DNA of 12,469 nucleotides from Baffinella frigidus (taxonomy: Eukaryota > Cryptophyceae > Cryptomonadales > Baffinellaceae): positions 38,346 through 50,814 of the forward strand of contig MU647099.1 in assembly GCA_026770585.1 (NCBI GenBank), read 5' to 3'. The notes under the pieces are model-generated. The model was not told the DNA's origin, searched no databases, and saw only the letters and a list, made by a program, of their open reading frames with translations. A program made the position numbers and the translations under genes. Position 1 is the stretch's first letter, and each line of letters begins with the position of its first letter. Positions 8,601-12,352 of the stretch are shown one piece after another.

Positions 8601-8748
8601 CTGGGAGAGGGCTGGCAGGGAGGTGGTCGGTGCAGGAACACAGAGCAGCGCCCGGCTGGCCTCGCTGGGCTATTGGGGTGCAGGGTACGAGGCACGTGGC
8701 GCGGGTCTGCACCGCTGCAACGAGCTTGGTGTCGCTTAGTCCTGCCAT
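710..8748 (-). CDS. Unrecognised coiled-coil-like protein, 15-exon model
   Basis: Not recognised. Read from high to low coordinates, fifteen exons (8748-8713, 8247-8189, 8054-7990, 7688-7661, 7133-7073, 6541-6471, 4638-4587, 3972-3890, 3354-3264, 3012-2974, 2491-2398, 2073-1958, 1648-1607, 1346-1302, 795-710) join into 322 open codons with compatible phases at all fourteen junctions. The protein is rich in Glu, Arg and Ala with heptad-like spacing (LEVEKRLEAMQTKVDAAREE; EALDVLRRRVEEGEEARAAD; EERERRQRAERDLAGMQ), so a coiled-coil structural role is likely. Cytoskeletal fibre proteins of the SF-assemblin type are one possibility, but I see no diagnostic motif. No stop codon was found in phase, so the 3' end probably lies left of the window. 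The first exon is the weakest part, and 6315-6249 is an alternative to 6541-6471. Three donors are GC. Confidence 0.58.
808..1014 (+). repeat. Telomere-like block with a perfect (TTTAGGG) run
   Basis: About seven perfect TTTAGGG units at roughly 913-961 lie inside degenerate units. This is the most canonical array in the window. Confidence 0.85.
1020..1245 (-). pseudogene. Two ghosts of the AHAADAQ exon
   Basis: Around 1020-1047 the segment GTGGCGCGCGTCGGCGAG is followed by GTCCGC. Around 1203-1245 the GGCGAG|GTTCCCCCTCAGG end is repeated after a diverged stretch. Confidence 0.6.
1302..1346 (-). CDS. Coiled-coil gene 45-bp exon
   Basis: The acceptor is TTGATCGCAG and the donor is GGCGAG|GTTCCC. 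It reads AHAADAQAGVARVGE, phase 0 to 0. Copies of its 3' half with the same donor position lie at about 1203-1245 and 1020-1047. Confidence 0.5.
1607..1648 (-). CDS. Coiled-coil gene 42-bp exon
   Basis: The acceptor is GCGCCTCGCAG and the donor is CTCCAG|GTTACG. It reads AELQDVRASVDRLQ, a clean amphipathic helix, phase 0 to 0. Confidence 0.55.
1958..2073 (-). CDS. Coiled-coil gene exon AKEEALG
   Basis: The acceptor is CGACGGCAG and the donor is GAGCAG|GTGCGG. It reads D-AKEEALGAVEELITCMGE, then KIRTNIAAAIEDRLALVPEQ. At 116 bp it is the longest exon of this gene. It has no ghost copy that I could see. Confidence 0.62.
2321..2343 (-). pseudogene. Ghost of the VAASVER exon 3' end
   Basis: GCGCGCGCCGCCAAAGCAG followed by GCCCGT repeats the last 19 bases of the exon ending at 2398 and a GC donor position. 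Confidence 0.65.
2398..2491 (-). CDS. Coiled-coil gene exon VAASVER
   Basis: The acceptor is TGTGTGCAG. It reads VAASVERIARLETDRGAARE followed by EIISLARAAKA plus one base. The end AAAGCAG|GCTCGT needs a GC donor, and a ghost of the same 3' end at about 2321-2343 also shows GC there. The final G joins AC of the next exon to give Asp. Confidence 0.58.
2575..2722 (+). repeat. (GA)n tract followed by degenerate GAGAGTTGACTT units
   Basis: (GA)n covers about 2575-2610. Six irregular units of AGAGAGTTGACTT follow at 2620-2722, bringing GTTGAC, the core of the dispersed inverted repeats found elsewhere, into tandem form. Confidence 0.85.
2728..3118 (+). repeat. Telomere-like blocks (TGTAGGG, TTTAGGG) around a 39-bp exon
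   Basis: The TGTAGGG variant dominates 2750-2840 and TTTAGGG/ATTAGGG follow. The non-repetitive island 2974-3012 is the small exon of the minus-strand gene. Confidence 0.8.
2974..3012 (-). CDS. Coiled-coil gene 39-bp exon
   Basis: The acceptor is CTCAACCCAG and the donor is GCCCAG|GTACCG. It reads ARHPGDDAVVKAQ, phase 0 to 0. It is an island of non-repetitive GC-rich sequence between two telomere-like blocks, which with the splice sites is the main support. Confidence 0.5.
3264..3354 (-). CDS. Coiled-coil gene exon RDARREA
   Basis: The acceptor is GATGGACAG and the donor is ATCCAG|GTTATG. It reads RDARREAQRRQVEAAGAAEE followed by LRTEVDHMIQ. It is 91 bp, phase 2 in and 0 out. A decayed, frameshifted copy lies at about 3484-3560. 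Confidence 0.62.
3484..3560 (-). pseudogene. Ghost of the RDARREA exon
   Basis: It keeps the GACAG acceptor, GCGGGATGC and the GGAGGGAGTCGCAGCG and GCGGAAGAGCTCCGG blocks, but an insertion introduces TGA and shifts the frame. It ends at GGCCGTAC instead of reaching DHMIQ. Confidence 0.7.
3683..3831 (-). pseudogene. Ghosts of the RNHEDTK exon 3' end
   Basis: GAGGAGGCACGTGCTGCTGACAG|GTTGTG lies at about 3793-3831 and CGCGCTGCCGACAGGCTGG at about 3683-3712. The first carries GT where the likely functional exon has GC. Confidence 0.6.
3890..3972 (-). CDS. Coiled-coil gene exon RNHEDTK
   Basis: The acceptor is AATCGGCAG. It reads RNHEDTKEALDVLRRRVEEG followed by EEARAAD plus two bases. The end ACAG|GCAAGA is close to the known GC-donor consensus. 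It is 83 bp. Partial 3' copies lie at about 3793-3831 and 3683-3712. Confidence 0.6.
3991..4570 (+). repeat. Degenerate telomere-like and TTTCGTG repeats
   Basis: GTTTCGGG, GTTCGGGTTTCCGG and GTTTCGTG units at 4120-4230 and 4440-4510 pass into TTTGGGG at 4505-4565. Two ghost exon ends interrupt it near 4250-4285 and 4365-4390. Reading frames rich in NPKPQTP or GFRVSG across it are repeat translations. Confidence 0.75.
4587..4638 (-). CDS. Coiled-coil gene exon EERERRQ
   Basis: The acceptor is GTGGGGCAG and the donor is ATGCAG|GTCTGC. It reads EERERRQRAERDLAGMQ. Seven further partial copies lie between 4250 and 5600; this one is the cleanest and has the right phases. Confidence 0.58.
4679..4768. 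mobile_element. MITE-like element with 13-bp terminal inverted repeats, copy 1
   Basis: ATTTGGACGTGAC at 4679 is matched by GTCACGTCCAAAT at 4756. The 90-bp body is AT-rich and non-coding. Similarity to copy 2 continues about 30 bp past the right end, so the true unit may be larger or transposed together with flank. Confidence 0.5.
5035..5670 (-). repeat. Telomere-like blocks in flipped orientation
   Basis: CCCTAAA/CCCTAAC units on the plus strand at 5035-5100, 5155-5175, 5455-5510 and 5610-5670, against TTTAGGG on the plus strand almost everywhere else within the minus-strand gene. Four CCCCTAA units in a row lie at about 5615-5645. Confidence 0.75.
5671..5761. mobile_element. MITE-like element, copy 2
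   Basis: TTTGGACGAGACTTG at 5671 pairs with CAAGTGACGTCCAAA ending at 5761 with two mismatches. Single-ended relatives (GGACGTGAAACACCGA) occur at about 5174 and 5398. Confidence 0.45.
5795..6240. other. Non-telomeric intronic stretch with GGAGAAAA units
   Basis: No gene is supported here. CTCAACTTA-GGCTCGAGAGTAAT occurs twice (about 5945 and 6140), and AGAGTAATGGAGAAAA-type units repeat at 6157-6228. Open frames on both strands across 5967-6355 have no recognisable domain. Confidence 0.6.
6249..6315 (-). CDS. Alternative or ghost copy of the VDAAREE exon
   Basis: The acceptor is GATGATAG and the donor is GAGCTTC|GTACCT. It reads VDAAREEMRRESAGRSEELS followed by EL, fully open. It ends in phase 1, so it would need a further exon I could not find before 4638. 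It may be an alternative exon or a recent duplicate. Confidence 0.35.
6383..6416. repeat. AAGTTGACG/CGTCAACTT inverted repeat
   Basis: Nine-base perfect arms with a 16-base loop containing GTAC. It lies in the intron beside the VDAAREE exon of the minus-strand gene. Confidence 0.65.
6471..6541 (-). CDS. Coiled-coil gene exon VDAAREE (preferred copy)
   Basis: The acceptor is AGAGGATAG and the donor is GCTTC|GTGCAA. It reads VDAAREEIRRESAGLAREAN followed by FGA and a split Ser. It is one of three copies (others at 6315-6249 and about 6922-6891). This copy gives phase 2 at its end, as the next exon needs; the 6315-6249 copy does not. Confidence 0.48.
6542..7072. other. AT-richer intron of the minus-strand gene
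   Basis: It holds one ghost exon (6891-6922) and its duplicated flank at 6820-6862. The segment GGCAATGAAAGTTACTACACA (about 6823-6843) has a relative at 11959-11979 in SPP intron 5. Nothing else is recognised. Confidence 0.55.
6891..6922 (-). pseudogene. Ghost of the VDAAREE exon
   Basis: It reads VDAAREEMQRA and then stops. The sequence on its low-coordinate side (6820-6862) also matches that beside the 6471-6541 copy (6424-6468), so the duplicated unit included intron. Confidence 0.65.
7073..7133 (-). CDS. Coiled-coil gene exon DVEKRMG
   Basis: The acceptor is TTGAGCAG and the donor is ACTAAG|GTGCCC. It reads DVEKRMGLEVEKRLEAMQTK, a strong amphipathic heptad-type helix. It is 61 bp, phase 2 in and 0 out. 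A broken copy lies at about 7215-7244. Confidence 0.6.
7215..7244 (-). pseudogene. Ghost of the DVEKRMG exon
   Basis: GAGCAGGGACGTCGAGAAG and ATGGGCT are repeated from the 7133-7073 exon, acceptor included. It then breaks into CCCTAAAC repeats. Confidence 0.7.
7428..7529. repeat. 15-bp inverted repeat, 72-bp loop
   Basis: CGCAAGCTTCCAGCC at 7428-7442 is the exact reverse complement of 7515-7529. It could fold in RNA. The sequence between has no clear gene. Confidence 0.7.
7538..7563 (-). pseudogene. Ghost of the 28-bp micro-exon
   Basis: CCATGCGCAACGAGGTCCTC through ACCAG is identical to the exon at 7661-7688 except at its 5' edge. It has a CAG acceptor and a GTTCGT donor, but starting there would give 26 bp and break the frame. 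A shorter fragment lies near 7600-7615. Confidence 0.7.
7661..7688 (-). CDS. Coiled-coil gene 28-bp micro-exon
   Basis: The acceptor is CTCCCATCAG and the donor is ACCAG|GTGTGT. It adds E-AMRNEVLT-R, with both edge codons split. Its phases (1 in, 2 out) fit its neighbours. A near-identical copy at 7538-7563 has an acceptor that would give the wrong phase. Confidence 0.5.
7864..8020 (-). repeat. 40-bp direct repeat: SLSNKDRW exon 3' end and ghost
   Basis: 7864-7903 and 7981-8020 differ at one base. Both run from CTGGCGCC to GCAG|GCACGCCCC on the minus strand, so exon end and donor were copied together. Confidence 0.85.
7990..8054 (-). CDS. Coiled-coil gene exon SLSNKDRW
   Basis: The acceptor is CTAAACCAG. 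It reads SLSNKDRWREPLAPIGGDSG followed by A, plus one base. The end GCGCAG|GCACGC implies a GC donor. A second frame (VALEQGPVAG...) is also open; I prefer the SLSNK frame because the upstream exon's post-donor remnant reads RSLAN. The 3' 40 bp recur at 7864-7903 with one mismatch. Confidence 0.45.
8061..8325 (+). repeat. Telomere-like blocks around the EADWKSS exon
   Basis: TTTAGGG and TTTGGGG units at 8061-8175 and 8250-8325 flank the exon at 8189-8247. Confidence 0.75.
8189..8247 (-). CDS. Coiled-coil gene exon EADWKSS
   Basis: The acceptor is CTAAAAG. It reads EADWKSSTERALMNTENIL plus two bases of the next codon. The donor is CTGCG|GTCCCT. The bases after the donor still read R-S-L-A-N, matching R-S-L-S-N at the start of the next exon, so the intron begins with a remnant of the continuing coding sequence. 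A decayed second copy lies at about 8404-8475. Confidence 0.5.
8404..8475 (-). pseudogene. Ghost of the EADWKSS exon
   Basis: After GGGGACAG it reads EADWKSSTELA, then has a GTGTTCAG insertion that shifts the frame relative to 8247-8189. Its acceptor is better than that of the presumed functional copy, so some combined use of the two cannot be excluded. Confidence 0.6.
8713..8748 (-). CDS. Coiled-coil gene, possible first exon
   Basis: It reads MAGLSDTKLVAA and ends GCAGCG|GTGCAG in phase 0, which suits the next exon. There is no homology support. It is chosen only because it opens with ATG, has a donor in phase and lies upstream of the other exons. Confidence 0.25.
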
Positions 8749-9018
8749 ATGGCTTCTCCTCCCCCGAAACTGCAGCCCCAACGAGGTTTTCTCGTTTGTC
8801 AAATCGACTCCGTTGAATTTGAACTTTACAGACTCCTAAAACTATTTAATTTTAGTAAACATTTTATCGAAAGTCATCGAAAGTGCCCTCGCTGTCCAGT
8901 TGACTTAGGTGGAATTCTCAAATTCTCAAGCGAGAGAGACCCAAGCCGGATGCCTCCGCCGCGGACCGCTTCGCGGAACGGGAGAGAGGGCGGAACCCGG
9001 AACTGGGCATCGACACCT
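8749..9018. promoter_or_regulatory. Spacer between divergent genes
   Basis: This is the only stretch between the two proposed starts, so it should hold both promoters if the minus-strand first exon is right. It includes an AT-rich patch (about 8815-8880) with TATTTAATTTTAG. There are no telomere-like repeats in it, unlike almost all flanking non-coding sequence. No specific promoter motif can be assigned. Confidence 0.35.
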
Positions 9019-9405
9019 ATGGCGCGTACCGCCCTGCTGGTGTGCCTGGCCGCGTTCATGCCGGTGGCCGACGCGTGGAGAGTGGGCGATGCAGCTCCGT
9101 GGAGCGGTGCGCCCTCGGGAGGCCGGCCCGGGTTGAGGGGGAAGAGTCTGCAGGGTACCGCCACACCGGCGTTCCAGGTGTTGCCATCGATGGGGATGGG
9201 GAAGTTGGCGGGCGCGCGGCGCCAGGGAATCTCGCTCGCGCCGCCTCCGAGGCTCAAGCTGCCGCAGTCGAGGCAGGGGCGCTTCCACCTCGCGCCCTTC
9301 GGCGGAAGGGGGATGCGGATGGCACAGCAGCCGTCCACGCCCCCGATGGAGCAAACCAGCATGAATGATCTTGAGGAGGTGTATGGCAAGATGGAGAGCG
9401 GCCAG
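9019..9405 (+). CDS. SPP: SPP exon 1: signal peptide and transit-like region
   Basis: This exon has 129 codons and ends CCAG|GTGAGC, the best donor in the window. The N-terminus MARTALLVCLAAFMPVADA has a short basic start, a hydrophobic core and an Ala-x-Ala site. Trp follows the predicted cut; an aromatic residue there is typical of plastid presequences in algae with red secondary plastids (known from cryptophytes and stramenopiles). The rest is rich in Gly, Arg, Pro and Ala with few acidic residues until MNDLEEVYGKMESGQ. A minus-strand frame across 8874-9425 is only its GC-rich shadow. Confidence 0.82.
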
Positions 9406-12352
9406 GTGAGCTTCCCGTGCGCCACAGTTGACTGATCTCCTCTCCTCCTTGGTCAATCCCTACCTCACCGGGTTGACCGACTTTTCTCAAGTTGACATGC
9501 TGTGTGCGCGGTACAAATTCGTCAACTTTGGTGCGGAAAAGAGCCCGGGCTCACCAAATTGGTGAAGCCAGATAGACTGAGACGGAACTAGAAAACCGCC
9601 TGGTCTCCCAAGAGTCGATTTGGTCTGACCAGTTTGGTGAGACCGGGCTTTTTTTCGGTAAGGTGGAACTTGGAGCCTAACCCCGAAAAAAAAAAACCTG
9701 AACCCTGAACCCTGAATCCTAGACTCTAGACCCTAAACCTCCTTACTCTAAACTCTAAACTCTAAAACCCTAAACCCTGAACCCTAAACTCTAAACCCTC
9801 ACTGCCAATCATGATTAACCCTAAACCCTCTCTTCCAATGACCAGATCGAAAGCATGGAGCAGTTGAATGCGCTCTTCGAGGGCGCCAACCTCCCTAAGC
9901 ACCCCAGGTCAGAAACCGAACCCCGAAATCTACGAAACCCGAATCCCGAAACTCTGAACCCGAATCCCGAAAACCGAAATTCGAAACCCGAAACCTGAAA
10001 ATTGATGCAACCTGGACCCGAAACCTTCCCTGAACTCCAAACACAGAATTCAACCCTCAACCATCAACCCCAAATCCGAAACCTTCAACCCCAAACCAGG
10101 ACCATATCCGGGGTTCTGCCCAACGGGCTGGAGTAGCATTGCTCCCTCTCCTAGAATTTCACCCCCTAACCCTAAGCCCTAATCCATGATCCCTAAACGC
10201 CATTCCAGAACAAACCTTAACCCCAACCCCAAACCCCAAACCCCAAAACCCAAAACCCAAACCCTAAACCCTTTAAAAGGCAGGGCCATAGCCGGGGTGC
10301 TGCCCAACGGGCTGGAGTACGCAGTGTTCTCTCTCATAGAAGTTCACACCCCAAACCCTAAGCCCCAATCCATAATCCCTAAACGCCATTCCAGAACAAA
10401 ACCTAACCCCGAACCCTAACCCGATATCCGGGGTGCTGCCCAACGTATTGGAGTTGCTCTCTCTCCTAGAACTTCACCCTAATCACTAAACTCTGCATAC
10501 ATGGTGTGGCCATGTGAGTTTCGATGCGCAATAAACGCAATTTTTCTTTTGAAAGCGCAGGGCGATATCCTGGGTGCTGCCCAACGGCCTGGAGAACAAA
10601 GCACTCCCAAACGCTCAAAACTTCACCCCAAACCACAAACCCCAAACCCCAAACCCCAAACGCTTTGCAGGGCGATATCCGGGGTGCTCCCGAACGGGCT
10701 GGAGTACACGGTGCTCCCGAACGCCTCCCCCGCGGGGCGCTTCGAGGTACACCCCTTCACCCAAAACCCGAAACCCTGAACCATGAACCCTAAACCCTAA
10801 ACCATACACCATAAACCATAAACCCTGAACCCTGAATCATAAACCCGAAAATTGAATATTGAAACATGACACCCCAAACCCAAAACCCGAACCCAGGTGC
10901 ACCTGCAGATCAAGGCCGGATCCGCGGATGAGCTCGCGTCGCAGCAGGTCAGATACCCCTTTCTTTTTCCTCTTCTTCTTCTTCCTCTTCTTTAGTACTC
11001 TCGAGTCTCAAGGGTTCAGGGCAGATGAGCTCGCGTCGCAGCGAGTCAGATAGACCCTCTTCTTCTTCTGCATCTTCTTCTTCTTCTTCTTCTTCTTCTG
11101 CCTTAGCACTCTCGAGTCTCCAGGGTTCAGGGTCTAAACCCTGAACCCTGAACCCTGAACCTTGAACCCATACCATAAACGCTAGCACTAGAAGCCCTTA
11201 ACCATAAACCATAAACCATAAACCGCAGAAGGTCGTCCGTCCTTGTTTTTCTTTTTTCTTCTCAAGGCTCAAAACAAATAAACCATACACCTTAAACCAT
11301 AAACCATAAACCATAAACCATCAAGCAAGACCCAAGAACTCCACAACCTGAACCCCGCGCCAGGGAATGGCACACATGTGCGAGCACGTGTCCTACATGG
11401 TCTTCCGTCGGCTTGATCCCTAAACTCGAACCCTGACCCCTAAACCATAAACCCTAGAAAATGAAGGGAAAAAAATTAAAAAATAAAAATAAAAGATAAA
11501 CCAGCAACTGAAGCTTGAACTCGAACAGGGGATGGCGCACATGTGCGAGCATGTGTCCTACATGGGCTCCCGGAAGCGCGAGCGGCTGTTCGGGACATCT
11601 TCGCAGACCAACGCCCAGACTGACTTCCACCACACTGTCTACTGGGCCGCCTGCCCCACGGTCAATCCCGAAGGGTGTAGGGGTTTCAGTTCCTGTGAAG
11701 CCCGCCCTGTTGTGGAGTTTACGGTTCACGGGGTAGGGTTGACGGTTTACCGCCTGCCCCACGGTCACGCCCAACCCTAACCCTACTCCCTCAACCTCTG
11801 AACCCTGAGCCCTGGAAGGGTCAGAGTCCTTTCTGGATGGCGCACGGCCACTCGAGAATGCTAGAGGGACCTTTTTACATGTGTGGTTGTAAAACTTTGT
11901 ACCAGGATAGGGTTTCCAACCTCGTAACCGGCCTAACCAGGGCTTCAGTGGCTTCAAAGGCAATGAAAGTAACCACACAAATGCTACATAAAAAAATGTG
12001 TTGGTTTTAAATAGGCCCCTGTTGTATTCTCGAGTGGGGGTTGCACATCGCCGGCTGCGAAAACTTTGCAACAAGAGTTGACGGGTTAGTACCGGCACCA
12101 TCAAATTTTGGGCGTGTTTCGCTCCTCCTAGACCGACTTCCCCCATACCGGCTCCTGGGCCGCGTGCCCTACCGTCAAGCCCAACCCCAAACCCCAATCC
12201 CTAAACCCTAAACCCTAAAACCTAAAACCTAAAACCTAAAACCTAAACCCTAAATCCTAAATCCTGAACCCCAACCCCCAAACCAGAACAAGCCCAACAC
12301 GGAAACGCCCATGCTGCCGCTCGCGCTTGAGGCCGTGCTTGACGTTATGGAG
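9019..12352 (+). CDS. SPP: Plastid stromal processing peptidase (M16 zinc peptidase), 5' part, six exons
   Basis: SPP is a zinc endopeptidase of the plastid stroma that cuts transit peptides off imported precursors. Joining 9019-9405, 9846-9907, 10671-10746, 10897-10947, 11529-11660 and 12287-12352 gives 258 codons in one frame with compatible phases. Residues 1-19 look like a signal peptide ending Ala-Asp-Ala. A basic, Ser/Gly/Pro-rich transit-like stretch follows to about residue 100. Residues 148-175 hold the family block HPR...VLPNGLEY...GRFE. Residues 196-200 are the inverted zinc motif H-x-x-E-H (HMCEH), followed by GSRKRERL and TDFHHTV, which resemble plant SPP more than mitochondrial MPP or insulysin. 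The third zinc ligand would lie beyond the window. The ATG at 9019 is chosen because in-frame upstream ATGs would bury the signal peptide. Family assignment is from recalled motifs, not an alignment. The gene is divergent from the minus-strand gene and incomplete at its 3' end. Confidence 0.86.
9489..9528. repeat. AAGTTGAC inverted repeat, best member in SPP intron 1
   Basis: AAGTTGAC and GTCAACTT are separated by 24 bp with a central GGTAC. Relatives lie at 1137-1180, 3176-3216, 6383-6416 and, decayed, 12075-12113. A simpler form with 9-bp arms lies at 2115-2150. Confidence 0.65.
9680..10098 (-). repeat. CCCTAAA/CCCTGAA blocks in SPP introns 1 and 2
   Basis: Degenerate CCCTAAA, CTCTAAA, CCCGAAA and CCCCAAA units surround exon 2. 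C-rich units with CTAAC-like steps just before AG acceptors could serve as pyrimidine tract and branch site. Confidence 0.75.
9846..9907 (+). CDS. SPP: SPP exon 2
   Basis: The acceptor is ...AATGACCAG and the donor is CCCAG|GTCAGA. It reads IESMEQLNALFEGANLPKHP, and the last two bases AG form Arg with exon 3. The final LPKHP-R matches the conserved entry into the M16 domain of plant SPP. It is 62 bp, entering in phase 0 and leaving in phase 2. Confidence 0.8.
10099..10620 (+). pseudogene. Four tandem ghost copies of SPP exon 3
   Basis: Copies start near 10099, 10284, 10422 and 10561, ahead of the intact one at 10671. Each keeps CGGGGTGCTGCCCAACGG or a near variant. Copy 1 has TAG after LPNGLE. 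Copy 2 (10284-10341) is open, has CAG acceptor and GAA|GTTCAC donor, and keeps both phases, but lacks the LPNASPAGRF part. Copy 3 has lost its acceptor and LPNG. Copy 4 has a CAG acceptor and Trp for Gly, but no nearby donor. Copies 1 and 2 also share the following roughly 80 bp of intron, so whole exon-intron units were duplicated. Confidence 0.85.
10671..10746 (+). CDS. SPP: SPP exon 3, the intact copy of a five-copy array
   Basis: The acceptor is CGCTTTGCAG and the donor is TTCGAG|GTACAC. It reads AISGVLPNGLEYTVLPNASP followed by AGRFE, the first beta-strand block of M16 peptidases. It is 76 bp, with phase 2 in and phase 0 out. It is the only one of five tandem copies that keeps the complete LPN...GRFE segment. 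Confidence 0.85.
10897..10947 (+). CDS. SPP: SPP exon 4
   Basis: The acceptor is GAACCCAG and the donor is CAGCAG|GTCAGA. It reads VHLQIKAGSADELASQQ, the M16 'AGS.DE....QG' region just before the zinc helix. It is 51 bp, phase 0 to 0. Its 3' half and the following intron are duplicated about 97 bp downstream. Confidence 0.85.
10924..11130 (+). repeat. 97-bp tandem duplication of exon 4 end plus intron
   Basis: GATGAGCTCGCGTCGCAG at 10928 recurs at 11025. In both units a GTCAGATA donor region, a CTT-rich pyrimidine tract and ACTCTCGAGTCTC-AGGGTTCAGG follow. In the second unit the exon end is CAGCGAGTCAG, so the AG|GT donor is damaged and only the upstream unit should splice. Confidence 0.85.
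10956..11101 (+). repeat. CTT microsatellite tracts in SPP intron 4
   Basis: Two pyrimidine tracts (10956-10993 and 11057-11101), mostly CTT units, occur in the two halves of the local duplication. The second is the longer, which is consistent with slippage after duplication. Confidence 0.85.
11364..11399 (+). pseudogene. Ghost or mini-exon copy of SPP exon 5 start (zinc motif)
   Basis: After CGCCAG this reads GMAHMCEHVSYM and then meets ATG|GTCTTC. It is 36 bp, phase 0 to 0, and keeps the H-x-x-E-H zinc motif. Including it would duplicate the motif in frame. Beyond the GT it diverges and soon stops. Confidence 0.75.
11529..11660 (+). CDS. SPP: SPP exon 5: zinc-binding helix
   Basis: The acceptor is CTCGAACAG. 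It encodes the H-x-x-E-H motif at 11538-11552, then SYMGSRKRERLFGTSSQTNA and QTDFHHTVYWAACPT. The Glu between the His residues is the expected catalytic base. The donor is taken at CCCACG|GTCAAT because phase 0 is needed to enter exon 6. It is weak, but two ghost copies (about 11744-11775 and 12131-12180) turn into intron-like sequence shortly after the same point. Confidence 0.82.
11744..11775 (+). pseudogene. Ghost of SPP exon 5 3' end
   Basis: CGCCTGCCCCACGGTCACGC repeats the end of exon 5 and its donor, then runs into CCCAACCCTAACCC. It is too short to encode anything alone. Confidence 0.65.
12131..12180 (+). pseudogene. Ghost of SPP exon 5 3' end reading into exon 6
   Basis: It is similar to exon 5 from TDFHHTVYWAACPT onward, with changes at several bases. 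It continues with GTCAAGCCCAAC, which resembles the start of exon 6 (AACAAGCCCAAC). The exon 5/6 boundary thus appears here without an intron. Telomere-like repeats follow at once. Confidence 0.6.

Larger units (their letters stand above)
10750..11360 (-). repeat. CCCTGAA and ACCATAAA repeats in SPP introns 3 and 4
   Basis: ACCCTGAA units and runs of AACCATAA (about 10797-10825, 11200-11225 and 11280-11322) lie around exon 4. They are interrupted by the exon 4 duplication and CTT tracts. Confidence 0.75.
11661..12286 (+). other. SPP intron 5
   Basis: It holds the two exon 5 ghosts, an AAGTTGAC-family relic at 12075-12113, a GGCAATGAAAGT relic shared with the minus-strand gene and a terminal CCCTAAA block. 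No further exon is seen. Confidence 0.6.

Noticed and set aside
8494-8802. 102-codon minus-strand frame as a separate gene
   Set aside because: No recognisable domain and Pro/Arg-rich low-complexity reading. Only its internal ATG segment 8748-8713 is kept as a weak first-exon candidate.
8874-9425. Long minus-strand frames opposite SPP exon 1
   Set aside because: Shadow of a GC-rich coding exon; the plus strand has the signal peptide and the homologous downstream exons.
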